Positions 34,820 through 46,891 of a DNA stretch of 64,000 nt are shown piece after piece. A program made the position numbers and the translations under genes. The notes beneath the pieces were generated by a model that saw nothing but the letters and a program-made list of their open reading frames with translations, had not been told where the DNA came from and searched no databases. The number at the start of each line of letters is the position of its first letter. Position 1 is the first letter of the stretch. Origin of the DNA: Bryoerythrophyllum caledonicum (Eukaryota > Streptophyta > Bryopsida > Pottiales > Pottiaceae); assembly GCA_963971425.1 (NCBI GenBank), contig OZ020517.1:126501-190500 (forward strand). The letters are read 5' to 3'.

Positions 34820-35940
34820 TACCCATGTACGGCTAAAACCTTTGATTGTAGTCACCATACGGATCTATAATTTGATCCATGTATTGACCCCTACAACAAG
34901 CATCCAAAAGGATGATCAAAACATTGAAAAAGATGCAATGACGCCTCAAAAATGGTGATTGTAAAACAGTTCCAACACATAGGAATTGATAGTTTCAAGC
35001 TCAAATAGGCAACGGGAAGAGATGTGTGTGAGCCGCAAAAACGGCTCACGGTGACGAATGGGTCACACAACATGCGCATTGTGGTTAGAAAGTAGTAGAA
35101 ATGGGTTATCCAATTGGATTAGTTCATAATTTTTTACTAAAATGGCCAATTGGCCTTTCCCATCCACTAATTCTTAGATTGGGAGCCACATTATGGCAAC
35201 TAAGATTTTTATGTGGTTAATCAAAAAATAAATAGAAAGAAAAAAATAATAAATAAAAGGTTGAAAAAATAAAAAACAATAGAAGAATTAGAAAGAGAAG
35301 GGATGGAGACAAATTTACCTCCTACCACCTTGGAAACCATGAAGAAACCACGGTAATTTAACCGCGATAAAAATTGGAGAAGATGGAGGAATGATGGTGA
35401 GGAGGAAGAAAAAAGAATGAGGCTTTAAAAGCCCATTAAAAAATAGTCAAAAAGGATCAAAATGACTTGGGTAAAACCCCCACCAATCACTAATTAAATT
35501 AGGCATAACCCCACGCAAGGGGAATTCAAGTTAGGTGGAGTAGGTTGATTTAGCATCCTTGAATTAGTTAGATGACTCACTTATTGTTGATCATGCGCAC
35601 ATCATGTGGCATGAGGTTACAAAAATTAGTAGAGTATTCCTAGGTTAGTAGAGACACCTCCATAGTTTTTGCAAGGGTGCCTCACAAGGATTTAGTGGGT
35701 AGGTTAATGGTTTTTTAAAAGGTGCCAATACTAGCGGCAGCCAAGATGGCGGCTGTATCATGCAAAGATTCAGGGGAACGACCTTGGGACACAAGAAAAA
35801 AAAGCAAGAGGCTCTGGGGGTTACCTTCCAAGAGAGAGCTCATTTTCGATGGGACTGAAGGACAGGGGGGAATGTGAGAGTGAGAGTGGACTAGAGAGAG
35901 CCGGAAGCCCCGGCCGTAGTACTGAATGTTTTTGTTGAAT
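34820..35940. other. Gene-free stretch
   Basis: AT-rich, no supported gene, RNA or repeat family. An A-rich run is at 35225-35290. Confidence 0.4.
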
Positions 35941-35949
35941 AATGAGTAG

Positions 35950-36980
35950 CGAATTTGGAGGAAAGGAAAATAATTGAGCGGGACAGAGACAAGGGAGAGA
36001 AGATTAGGTCACCAGAGAACATCACGAACACAAGCACGAGGAGCAGGAGCAGGAAGAACACCACGATTATGAACACGAGGAGCAGGAGCAGGAAGAACAC
36101 CGCGATCACGAACACAACCACGAGGAGCAGGAAGAACACCACGATCACGAACACGAGCACGAGGAGTACGAACACAAGCACAAGGAGCAGGAAGAACACC
36201 GCAGTTATGAACAGGAGCACGAGGAGCAGGAGCTGGAAGAACACCACAATCACGAACATGAGCACGAGGAGCAGGAACAGGGAGAACACCGCAATCACGA
36301 ATACGAGCACGAAGAGCATGAGCAGGAAGAACACCGCAATCACGAACACGAGCACAAGGAGCAGGAGCAAGAAGAACACCACAATCACGAGCACGAGGAG
36401 CAGGAGCAGGAAGAACATCGCAATCACGAATACGAGCACGAGGAGCTGGAAGAACACCGCGATTACGAGCACGAGGAGCAGAAGTAGGAAGAACACCGCG
36501 ATCACGAATACGAGCACAAGGAGCAGGAGCAGGGAGACCACAAGGAGCAGGAGCAGGGACACCACAATCATGAACAAGAGCACGAAGAGCAGGAGCTCGA
36601 AGAACACCGCAATCACGAACACGAGCACGAGGAGCAGGAGCAGGGAGACACCGCGATCACGAGCACGAGGAGTAGGAGTAGGAAGAGCACCGCAATCACG
36701 AACACGAGCACGAGGAGCAGGAAGAACACCGCAATCATGAACATGAGCACGAGGAGCAGGAGCTAGAAGAACACCGCAATCACGAACACGAGCACGAGGA
36801 GCAAGAGCATGGAGAACAGCGCGATCACGAACACGAGCACAAGGAGCAGGAACAGGAAGAACACCGCAATCACGAACACGAGGAGCAGGAGCATGAAGAA
36901 CACCACAATCACGAACACGAGCACGAGGAGCAGGAGCAGGAAGAACACCGCAATCACGAACACGAGCTGAGCTGAGGAAG
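35950..36980 (+). repeat. Degenerate minisatellite, units of 30-48 bp
   Basis: About 25 imperfect copies built from CACGAACACGAGCACGAGGA, GCAGGAGCAGGAAGAACACC and GCAAT. Most unit lengths are multiples of three, so three frames stay largely open: plus NTSTRSRSRKNTAIT (261 codons), plus HEHEHEEQEQEEHRN (interrupted by TAG near 36486 and 36671), and a hydrophobic antisense frame of 245 codons. No start context, domain or splice signal identifies a real protein. The His/Glu frame resembles low-complexity tails and may have been coding; the antisense frame is best read as an artefact. Confidence 0.75.
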
Positions 36981-38146
36981 ATAGAGCGAACATCAACATC
37001 AAGAGCAAGAAGGGCATAGGATGAATTGGCGTTGAAACAGGGAGCCTTCCCTTCCTTCTAAACTTGCTTGTCAGTGCCTTGCTGTATGATCATGTGATAC
37101 TTGCATCTACGGTAGGAAGAACCCTTAAATTTTTACTCGCAATGATAGTGCGGAAGCGCTGCCAATATTGAATTAAGATTCGGGTTTCAAACCTAATTCG
37201 ATTAAAGAAATATAAGGGTTTAAATTCAACTGACCAATATGCGTGCCCATATGCATGAGTGAGATCCTGGATGCGAATGTGCGTGATGTATGCATGAATC
37301 ATATGGTGCATCACTTAAGTAAATGGTTATATTGAGTATTGCACTGTTGGTCGCATGACTGTGAGTCCGGGTTTAATTTGGATGGATAATTGAACATTGC
37401 CATTGTGTTAAACACGAAAAACTAGTTAAGAAAGAAGAAGAAAACATAAAAAACGAAGTTGTAACCAAAAAGATAATGGGGACATAAATTCTAGGATCAA
37501 GAAAAAGGGTTTGTCTGCTGTCTATTGCTGTCAAGGTCGTACCTTGGTCTAAACTTGGTTCCGAAGGATCTAGTCAAGTTCAGAAGGACAAGTTGAACCC
37601 ATTTAAACCAAAAAACGTTGAAAACGGAGCCCTAAGGCATAACTTATACATGTTTGAAGTTGGGACATAAGTTAAGGCTGAATTCAGTCATAACAACACC
37701 AATTGTTCACTAAAATCTCAAGTAACCACAACCTAAGTCACTATGTCCCGTGCGTGGCATGTATGGCTGGTCTCAATGGTGGTTGTACAAGGGGTTGTAT
37801 CCCGGTTTTAGGGTCTTGTGTTCAAGATAAGCCATCCGCTAGGGGGCAGTTTATTTGGCTCACAATGTGCACAACAAAAGAGGTTGGGAGGATGGTAGAG
37901 GTGTTTGGAGGAATCTCTTTGTTTGGTGGGGACCGGAGTTCAAATTCCCTCGCGCGCGAGATCGTCCTAAAATAGCCAAAAACCGGAATGCCTCCGCGGC
38001 AGCGATCGGATACATTTTGGGGGAGGGGGCCCATGGACATGCGGCCAAGGCCTTCTACGGCCTCATCATACGGCCCACATTCGCTCGCATTGGCAAGCAT
38101 TCATCCCACTAATTGAATTGAAACAAAAAAAAATGGAAAAAAATAC
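36981..38146. other. Gene-free stretch with a tRNA-like SINE remnant
   Basis: Only weak signals. At about 37857-37945 there is a TGGCTCACAATG word (A-box-like) and GGAGTTCAAATTCC (B-box-like), as in tRNA-derived SINE heads. No cloverleaf can be drawn convincingly and no tail is clear. No gene otherwise. Confidence 0.25.
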
Positions 38147-38630
38147 CTTGCCTATTTGTTGTCCGCACAAATTCATCGTCCATCTCTCCTTGAATAGCAA
38201 TCAACTTGTGTACTTCAAAATCCCTCCATTTCACTGAAGGAACTCTCTCCTCATCTAACTCTCCAAGCTCAATTACGTCAATTTTGGTGGGTGTTTTCTT
38301 CGCTTCTCCTCTAGGTGCAGCCTTCTCTTTCAATGGATGCCCCCTCTTCTTCCCTACGCCCTTTGCAGCTGTAGCCACCTCTTCCTTCATTTGTAAGTTT
38401 TCAGCTCCAACAGTAGAAGAAGGCACAAGAGAAGGAGGTCGGAATGCACTAGAAGAAGAGCTAAAAAGATTCGGACCATGCTGCAATTGAAGATGTAGAA
38501 TCTAAGAAAGCAATGTAGGATTGGTCCTGAAAATTGGAGCTGCAATTTCTTGCATCCATTGTGAATTCTCGGACCATTCTTGTCCTTGCGACTCCTTAAA
38601 GGAGTCTTCATCCGGACTGTACCCTTCCAT
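38147..38630 (-). pseudogene. Trihelix/MADF-like DNA-binding protein, 5' exon
   Basis: ATG at 38630 opens a frame reading MEGYSPDEDSFKE, a Ser/Pro-rich and basic linker (KKRGHPLKEK), and then VKWRDFEVHKLIAIQGEMDD with the following EFVRTTNRQ, the first helices of a Myb/SANT trihelix or MADF-type DNA-binding domain. The exon ends at AAG followed by GTATTT (intron from 38146). One in-frame TAG at 38502-38504 fits CAG to TAG. The second half of the domain was not found downstream on the minus strand. Such proteins include host transcription factors and the second ORF of PIF/Harbinger elements; the choice between them is open. Confidence 0.5.
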
Positions 38631-38769
38631 GCTTCCAAAAAAAAGCGAAGAAAAAAAAACAAGCCAATACGACAAAATACAGCAAGAATCAAGGCACACA
38701 AGACAAATGAGGGAATGATACAAGGAAAGCGATGACCTTTTCTACTTCGAGTTCAAAGTGTAACGGTGT

Positions 38770-39481
38770 GAGGTAATAAAGGGTGGCCGCCATTGTATCT
38801 ACAGTAACGTTGGACCCCTCAAAAAATATATATACATTAAAAATAATAAAACGACATTTCAAGCCCATGGTCTCCTCGTTCAGCAATGAGAGAACCCTTT
38901 TTGCCTCTCTTGCCACAAAATCCGGGAGACCCTTCAACATTATCCACTAGGCCTATTTCTAGGACCTAAACTGCCCCTTAACATGTTTTGGAATGATAAT
39001 CCAAATAGTCAATAAGAAGGTTCTCACCACATAATGTAGTTGAAAAATCAATAAGTGAAAAATATGAAGATCTCTAGGTTATATGTAGAAAAGATGAAGT
39101 TTTTTTCCCTGCTTGCTCGAAAAGTGTAAAAATGTTTGACTTGAATTAAAATGTGTTTTTACACTAAAGACAACAAAAAAATTTACATCTTCAGAGTGGA
39201 AATATTCTCTATATGTATGAAAAATCTCAATGTCAATAGAAATTTCTAGCAACATTTTGGAGCTGCCTGAACTCCCCATTTCTAACTTTGAGTGGTACTA
39301 ACTTTCAAACGAGGAATAAAATAAAAAAACAAAAAATGCCTCTACAAAGCTCTTATTAGGGACAATTTACTGAAAATATATTTTATTTTATTTATTTATT
39401 TTTTTAATTTTTTCAAATTTTAGGAACTTGCCCAAAATCAAAATCGTCCCCCCAAGGGACACTTGGTTCTCTAGGGGTTAA
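38770..39481 (-). mobile_element. Inverted, truncated copy of two 45-kb repeats
   Basis: Bases 38770-38985 are an inverted copy of 45045-45290 (shared CATTGTATCTACAGTAACGT). Bases about 38990-39477 are an inverted copy of the inner part and left end of the TTAA element at 45423-46347. The latter ends GGTTCTCTAGGGG followed by TTAA (39478-39481). The outer end is missing, so the element is truncated. Confidence 0.65.
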
Positions 39482-42150
39482 TGTGTTAGCCCTCTTGATG
39501 TCTCCAAGGCAAGTAGGTATTGTAAACAATTGTCCCAAGAAAGTACTAGGAACTCCCTTTTTGGCCACCATTGTGCAATAATAATTTGTGAAAACATCAT
39601 TTATGACTCTTTTTTATGTGACTTTTAGAACTCTTGTTTTTCATTTTCTTAACTTCAAACACTAATGTTTTTCATTTTCTTGACTTCAAACACTAAAATC
39701 TTCCAATTCGTTCGGTTTAAAGCTAACAAATTGTTTTTTTATAGTTTAGATTAAGATCCTATGGTTGGACAAATACATATCATTTTTATGACTTAATAAG
39801 TATCTTTACATAAGAGTGGGCAATTTTGGAGTTGAATTGATGAAAACTAATCAAGGAGTTTTAGGGGTTAAAGCTGAAGATTTAATTTTTCCAAAAATAT
39901 TTTTATGTTAAAGATAAAAGTAATTCAAGTTGGTCTTTCAACTTTATAAAAAAGAATTTACAGCAGCAAAAGGAATGAGAAAAATCCATTCTAGAGACAC
40001 ATAAAAAATGCAGACAATTCTCCAGACTTCCAAGAGGAAAATTGAATGATTCTCGTGGCTGCAAACCTAAAAACAAACAGAAACAAAAGAAAGGACGGTG
40101 GGCCAGCGACGAAGGTCGACCACGTGATGCCAAAATGCGCGGAGAGGAGAGGGGGAAATAGACCACGAGGTCTATTTGGCTCTGGAAATAAATTGCTCGG
40201 CCCGAAGGTCTACAGCAGAGGATGTCCGATCACTGCACCAAGAGTTAAAATAGGTCGGTACTTTGAATTCTAATGAAGCTCGAGATTAGGCGGAGCTAGA
40301 TCGGAGCAGTAATAACTTCTCTGAAGGCCGTCCTGATCACCTGGAGCGGCAGGGGAAATTCGAATTTCGGCCTGTGAAGAAAGTCAAAACTTTCCGAGGG
40401 ACCTCGTGTGTTGAATTTAGATTCCGGAAATAGGCTTGCCATTGCTGACCACCATGCATGCCCCAAGGAGTCTGATTCTCCAAGTTGATAGCACCAATTT
40501 TCCAGACAGTTCCTTTCCGAACCAACCTAGCACCGCCACGGATGCACCGCGGGGAGATTCTCCCGAGAACCCCAATTCTGGAGATGAGTAGTTGATAAAA
40601 AAAGACAGTTGCCCGTATATCCTAAATCCACTGTGGGGCTGGCAACGCCTTGGAGTCATTCCGTCCTAATCATGTGCACAAATTTAAGGCATTTGAGCTG
40701 TTCTTGGTTCGAGGTCGGTTGGTTCCTGCCATACATAAATCTAATGAACCTGCAAAAGGTTTGCACTTGCTCCTCAGAGCCATCACATGATCTCACGCTT
40801 CATTGCGTGGTGTAGCTCAGAGTCTTGTGAAGTGCATTGTTATCTAGCTGCAGCATGTCTCAATAGCGTATGCATCAATATGTGACAATGAGTGAGTAGT
40901 TAAGTCTACCCACCAGGAGTATGCAGGTTGAATCTCTGTCGAAATAGTTTGACTAGCTGGTCCGAGTCTGAGTTGTTTGTAAGGAAGCTCCATCACATGT
41001 AGTCGGCTTTGTTTCCATCCAGGGACACGTACAATCGAACAGGGGGGACCGACGTAAACGGAGATCCGTGAGTCTTTGACCAACCCTGCAAGCGTTGATC
41101 AACCCTAGTTGAGAGTCACGCTCAAGGCTGTATCTCCACTTGTGAGCTGGCAGATCATTCTGAACTGCATTCTGGAAGACTCAACTCCCAGTATTATACC
41201 GAGAGCTGGTCCCGGGTTGGCGACGTATAATTCGCCCCGAACTTCCAATTCCAGCATATTCGACTGTCGACACTTTTCGTTGCTGCAGCGAAGGCTAGTT
41301 CTCTATTTAACAAAGGTACCCGACCTCTTCTTTTTCCTACACATCCAATAAGTCAGTGTCAATATCCAGACAGGTATACTGCATATTCATTTCTATATAA
41401 ACCACTTGGACCAGAAAACGAACAATGTTAGTTGAGGTTCTAGAGATAATTTCTCTACTGCTGGTGGTGTTGCAGAATCTACTGTATGCCATAATTTTTT
41501 CATCTGAGACATAAGTTGAATGGAACCACCACGTCTGACCGAATTGGACCGTATCGGATTGCGCTGCCCAGTCAATTCCAGAGCTGAGCACGACCTCATT
41601 TTTGTCCACTGTAGAATCACTCTAGCCATTGCAAACGCTAAGTAGTATGTACAAATCCCTCTATCATTACCTTCGCTGCAGTTTAACGTTACCATGCTAT
41701 GCACATGGTCACTCTTTGGTCTCGACGTTCTTTGGTTGCAATACTTGTCTATTATAGAGCCAACTGGTCTTCGAATGTCGTTGATACTGCAGTTGTAGCT
41801 CTATGATGTATCGTCAGCGTCTAAAAGTTGGATTGGTTATTTCACATATTTTTCACAATTCACTAATTCCTTTGGATGCATAATTATTTGGTAGAACCAG
41901 TGTCACCAGCTGGAGTTGTCTCTATAATAGACAAGTATTGCGAATTTAGCTCATCGATATCACAATACGTTCAGTTGAATGGTAAGGACATGTATCAAAC
42001 AGTTAAATGGAAGTTTTTCAATAAAACCTGGAGCCGCAGAAAGTTTCTTCTAAGCTTTCTCGGTTATGATGTCAAACTATGACAGGCATTGAATGATTCA
42101 ATGTGCAGGTATAAACAGCTTCGCAGTAACCGAGCTGGAGGAGAGACAGA
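39482..42150. other. Gene-free stretch
   Basis: Bases 39500-39871 contain a further decayed piece of the TTAA family ending TTTTAGGGG/TTAA at 39871. From 39900 to 42150 no gene, RNA or repeat could be supported; the last few hundred bases should carry the AAA gene's promoter. Confidence 0.4.
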
Positions 42151-43776
42151 ATGGAGCTCTCATACCTGTGGACAATCCTGGGATACTTAGCCTTCGTGCG
42201 CGGTTTCCTTCCAGCTGAAATCACCGAAGCACTTAACAGAGCGCTCCGACTGCTCAACTCATACTTCGTGCCTTACGTAGTATTCGAGATTCCCGAGTTC
42301 GAAGGCTCCAGCATCAATGAGCTCTACAAGAACGTGCAGTTGCACTTGACTGCCCGGGATCTGTGTCGGAGTGCTCGCAAAACTGTGCTCTGTAGGGTGA
42401 AGAACTCCACCAACACCACCGCTACACTCGCAGGTTGTGCACCTCACAAAACCCCATTCAAACCATACTTCATCACTTCTCAATGTTCCTAGACTTGGTG
42501 TATATATTTAACATCAAATTTAGCTGCTAGGAATGGTGCTGCAGGAGGAGAAGCAGTGGAAGAGACCTTCGGCGGCGCCAAAGTCTGGTGGACGCACAGA
42601 GTGCACGGACACAAACAAAGCGACGGCAACAGCCAAGATCAGCGATTGTATTCACTGCGACTGCACAAACGAGACCGCGACAAGATATTTCCCGCATACC
42701 TCGACGTGATCCGTGAAAACTCCGTCACCTTCCAAAACAAAAACAGGTAATTATTAATCAGTTCCAAATTCCCTCTGCATTCCAATCGCTGTGAAATGCT
42801 GATGGATTCAAGCACTTCAAATGCAGAGAAATGCTCCTCTACTCCAACAGCAGATCGGCGTCGTTCTCCTCGGGTCGACACCTGTGGCAAGCGGTGCACT
42901 TCAAGCACCCATCCACTTTCGACACCATAGCCATGGAGCCGTCGCAGCTGCAGTCCATAAAGGCGGACCTCGACGCCTTCGTCGCGGGGAAGGAGTACTT
43001 CCAGCGAGTAGGACGGCCGTGGAAGCGCGGCTACCTGTTGTACGGACCGGCGGGATCGGGAAAGTCCAGTATGATCGCCGCCATAGCAAACTATCTAAAG
43101 TGGGACGTATATGACTTGGAACTAACGCAGGTATGGCGCCGCATCCTAAACCCTACCGTTGCTTGCAGTTCTTCCAAATAAGAACACTGATCCGTGTCCT
43201 TGATCAACAAGCACGCAGCAACTCCGAGCTACAGCAGCTGCTCATCCAGACGACAAACAAGTCGATCATCGTCATCGAAGACATCGACTGCTCTGCGTCG
43301 CTCGCGAATCCGCGCTCGCAGCGCGGCACATGGGGCGAGACATCGCCTACTCCTCCGAAGAGAAAGAGGCCGCCGCCGAGCCGGGGAGGCGAGACTCCGG
43401 TCGCATCACGCTCTCCGGCCTGCTCAGCTTCACGGACAGGCTCTGGTCGTGCTGCAGCAACGAGCGCATCCTCATCTTCACCACGAACCACGTCGAGAAG
43501 CTGGCCGGCCGCATGGACGTCCACATCCACATGTCGTACTGCACCTTAGCCGCTTTCAAGACGCTCGTGCTCAACTACCTGCTGCTCAACTACCTGCTGC
43601 TCGACTACCATAGCCTGTTCCCGAAGGTGGAGACGCTGCTCCGCAGCGGCGCTAGGGTCACGCCGGCGCAGGTCATTCGAGATCTTGATCCAAAGCAGAC
43701 ATGACCTCGACGCCGCCATGCACAAGGTCGTCTACTTCATGGAACACCGCCATAATCTTTCCAGAAACTTCTCATG
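42151..43776 (+). pseudogene. BCS1-like (OM66-type) AAA-ATPase, frame-damaged
   Basis: Exons 42151-42433, 42545-42746, 42827-43130 and 43168 to 43776 fit GT-AG and frame. Plant members of this family are membrane-anchored AAA-ATPases of mitochondria or the endomembrane system. Order: an N-terminal membrane helix (YLWTILGYLAFVRGFLP), the plant family segment (YFVPYVVFEIPEFEGSS; AKVWWTHRV; DRDKIFPAYLD), Walker A GPAGSGKSS, Walker B IIVIEDIDCS, then LSGLLSFTDRLWSCC and FTTNHVEKL. A one-base frame change falls between Walker B and the sensor region (43300-43335), and another near 43695 before HDLDAAMHKVVYFMEHR; the stop is at 43774. The stretch that usually reads LDPALLRPGRMD is here LAGRMD, losing seven residues including one arginine-finger position. 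Sequencing error cannot be excluded for the frameshifts, but the deletion is in frame. Confidence 0.75.
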
Positions 43777-43946
43777 ATGTAGTAAATCCTGCCTACAACA
43801 TGCAAGAAGCCAACGCTCCTCTCTTATGCTGTTCTCAAGCCATCTCCCTGAGCTCCTCCGCCAAAATCTTTTCAGAAACTTCTCACGTACGAATACGCGC
43901 CTAAGAAATGCAAGAAGGCAATTCTCCCCTCTCATATTGCTGTTCG
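43747..43946 (+). repeat. Tandem duplication over the AAA gene's 3' end
   Basis: Bases 43747-43834 and 43858-43946 are diverged copies at an offset of 111 bp, sharing CCGCCA(T/A)AATCTTT(T/C)CAGAAA, CAAGAAG and CCTCT(C/T)TTAT-type words. The first copy includes the gene's last codons and stop. Confidence 0.75.
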
Positions 43947-44373
43947 AACTGGAGCACCATTAGCAATATTCCAGCTTCGTGTAGAGAAAACTTGTCATAT
44001 GCACATTTCATGCGTAGATCGATGTTGATACTGGCTTTGTAGTGAGCGCTAGCTTCAAATATGGTTCGGTCGCTTCAATGTTTTACTGGAAGTTGGGGAA
44101 ACTACAAGTCTAGAACCTAACTTTGACGTGATTGATGTGTTTGGTGGCTAAGTTTGTGCATATTTGTGGGGGCAGTTGGAGGTGGAAAAGATGGCAACGG
44201 TTAAAGACTTAAGACAATTTGTGGTTGAAGGTGCAGTTCTTGAAAATCGACTTTCTCATGCAGTTACACATATTAGATTCATGAATTTGGATCATTTTTC
44301 AAATGGTTCTAGTTGATTCTTGTGAAACTATAAGCACTTGCCAAAAGTTTGGGGTGCCCAACTCAGTACTTAA

Positions 44374-44588
44374 CCCCTAAAGGACCAGAGTCTCCTTCGG
44401 GGGGATTCCTTGATTTTTGGGCAGGTTCCTAAAATTCGAAAAAAAATCAATTTTCTCTGAAATTTTTATTCTAGATTGCCTTTGATAAGAGCTTCGTGGA
44501 CATATTTTTATTTTATTTTTTGGATTTGTGGTTTGAAAGTTAGTACCACTTATAGTTTTTGAGGGAAATTGTCAAGGAACTGTAGGGG
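44374..44588. mobile_element. TTAA-flanked MITE, 215 bp
   Basis: Starts CCCCTAAAGGACC after TTAA (44370-44373) and ends CTGTAGGGG before TTAA (44589-44592). TTAA duplication with CCC/GGG ends is the signature of the piggyBac superfamily. The left 180 bp matches the left end of the 925-bp element at 45423, so it looks like an internal-deletion form. No coding sequence. Confidence 0.68.
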
Positions 44589-44904
44589 TTAAGCTACTCG
44601 CTCTCTAAAAAGGTACTAGTTTTCCCACATATGGGGCTGGACAACCCCAATTTCAACCTAAAATATTGCAATCTCAAATCCAATTGTCCAAATCCGGGTA
44701 GATGTGGAAAGGAAAGAGGAAAGGTGAAGACCAATCGGAGGCTGATAAAGAACTCTGTGGCTATTTTGTAGAATACGGTCTTCATGGCCTATGAACACGA
44801 ATTGCCATAAGTTATTACATTCTTTTATTTTATTTTTTCCCCTATACTGGCAATTGCAAGGGTTACATGTGTGACCCTATTTATCTTTCCCACTTCTCTG
44901 TGAA

Positions 44905-45418
44905 ACTTAGGGGCGGTTTACACTACGGACCAAAAACTCGTCCCATGACCCTCTAAAATCTGTGATTGGCTCCATCAACTCGTCCCAGGATGACTTGGGT
45001 TTACACTACGAGGAAAAAAGAAAAGTGACCAAAGGAGTTGAGGTCCTCAAAAGGCCTAGAAATAGGCCTAATGAATAATGTAGGAGGGTCCCCCGGATTT
45101 TGTGGTGAGAGAGGCTAAAAGGGTTCTCTCATAGCTGAAACGAGGAGACCCTAGCCCTGAAATGCTATTGTATTATTTTTAAATTGAATTTATTTTATTA
45201 TTTTATTATTTTTCGGGTTGGGAGGGGGCCCAACGTTACTGTAGATACAATGGCAGCCACTCTTTTTGTCTTTTTGGCTTGTTTTAATTTCTTTGTTATT
45301 TTAGGCAATACTGCCCTTTTTAGGCATTCATTAAAAAATACAGCACGCCCACTTTTTAGTACATGGTCATTCCTCCCGGTCCAAGTTTGGTTTACACTTA
45401 GTGAGAGGCCCAAGGGCT
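44905..45418. repeat. Dispersed repeat with TTTACACTACGG left end
   Basis: Begins near 44910 with GGGGCGGTTTACACTACGG, a word shared with the MITE at 59888-60281. Bases 45045-45290 recur inverted at 38770-38985. A matching right terminus was not found, possibly because a TTAA element inserted at 45423. Confidence 0.5.
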
Positions 45419-45422
45419 TTAA

Positions 45423-46347
45423 CCCCTTAAGGACCAGAGTCTCCTTCGAGGGGATTTCTGATTTTGGGCAGGTTCCTAAAATTCAAAAAAAAACTTTTTT
45501 CTCTGAAATTTTTATTCTAGATTGCCTCTGAAAAGAGCTTCGTGGACATATTTTTATTTTATTTTTTGGATTTGTGGTTTGAAAGTTAGTACCACTTAAA
45601 GCCAAAAATGGGGACACCGGGCACCTCCAAAAAATTTGACAAAAGTTTCTATTGACATTGAGATTTTTCACACATACAAAGAATATTTCCTTTTCTAGAA
45701 ATTTTCAAAAAAAATTCTTGTCTTTAGTGTAAAAAGGCATTTTATTCCAAGTCAAACATTTTCACACGTTGTCAGGCTATGGGGAAAAAAACTTCTTTTT
45801 TTCTACATAAAACCTAGAGATCTTCATTATTTTTCACTTTTTATTTTTTCAACAACAATATGTGGTGAAAAAATTCTTATTGTCCGTTTGGATTATCATT
45901 TGAATACATACGTAGTTCACAAAAAAATAAAACGTGAAATGGCAATTTTTGAACTTCCGCTCCTTGCACACTTGTTTTGAATATGCTACACCCCTTTTTT
46001 ACCTTTAAAAATTGGTGTGTTGGGAGATAACATCATGCTTAAGACAATGGTAAAAGATTTAGACCTTGTACAATGCAAAAATTTGATACAAAGTGAAGTC
46101 AAAGTCTGCTGATCTACTCAACGCAGGGAAGAAAATGAACCATTGTTTTGACTTTAAACACTATAATCTATCAATCCGTGCGGTGGATTGCAACCAAAAT
46201 TTTGGGGAATGTTTATATAGAAGTATATTTTAAGATCTTACGGTTGAAAATCCGAAATTCACTTTAAAATGTGATTTTCATGTCTCTTTTTGGCAGTGGC
46301 AGTTTTGGATTGGTTTTAGAGCGAAAGTGGTTGTGGTCCTTTAGGGG
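45423..46347. mobile_element. TTAA-flanked element, 925 bp
   Basis: Left end CCCCTTAAGGACC after TTAA (45419-45422); right end GGTCCTTTAGGGG before TTGA (46348-46351, one base from TTAA). The interior matches, inverted, the element at 48879-49824 (shared CTGCTGATCTA and TTTGACTTC words) and, inverted, 38990-39477. No supported ORF; non-autonomous. Confidence 0.72.
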
Positions 46348-46351
46348 TTGA

Positions 46352-46888
46352 AAATGACATTTTTATGCAGTGTGACCATGGAAGTGTGACCATGGCAGAA
46401 ATAGGCTAAACATAAAAGCACACTTTAAAAATTTATAAGTCATTCAATTTTCATTGGAAAAATATGAAATCACTTGAGTTGAGGTTGTAATTCTATTGAC
46501 TATCACTGAAAAATAAATGTACTATTATTTTGGTTCTCCTTATATGCACATTGCTTATTCTGTCAGTCATGGGGGATATACGTTTAGGTGAGAACCGTAT
46601 GAAAAATTCATATAATGCCCATGAGCCGCATCAACATACATAAGAATATGATGACAAACATAAGAATATGTTGACAAAAAGGATATGTTGACAAGGAGGA
46701 TATGTTGACTTGGCCCATAAGCCACCCTGATGCCAGGCTAGATTTAGAAAATTTCTCAACCAGGCAACACCCACGCACACATACACACCTACTGCAGCTT
46801 GTCTTTCCGATTCCCTCTTTCCTTTGGATTCTGCATTCCATTTATGCCAATTTCAGGATCTCAATCCCCAGATCCTAATAGCTTTCCA
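46352..46888. other. Gene-free stretch with a short tandem repeat
   Basis: At 46640-46715 the word AGGATATGTTGACA and variants recur four times. Nothing else recognised. Confidence 0.4.
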
Positions 46889-46891
46889 GTA

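Noticed and set aside
35891..36628. 245-codon hydrophobic antisense frame that looks like a multi-pass membrane protein
   Set aside because: It is the exact antisense of a triplet-length minisatellite; residue pattern follows unit repetition and there is no start context or homology.
37850..37965. A functional tRNA gene
   Set aside because: A- and B-box-like words are present but no acceptor stem or anticodon arm can be formed; at most a SINE remnant.
42259..43935. Several antisense frames over the AAA gene
   Set aside because: Shadows of the plus-strand coding exons.
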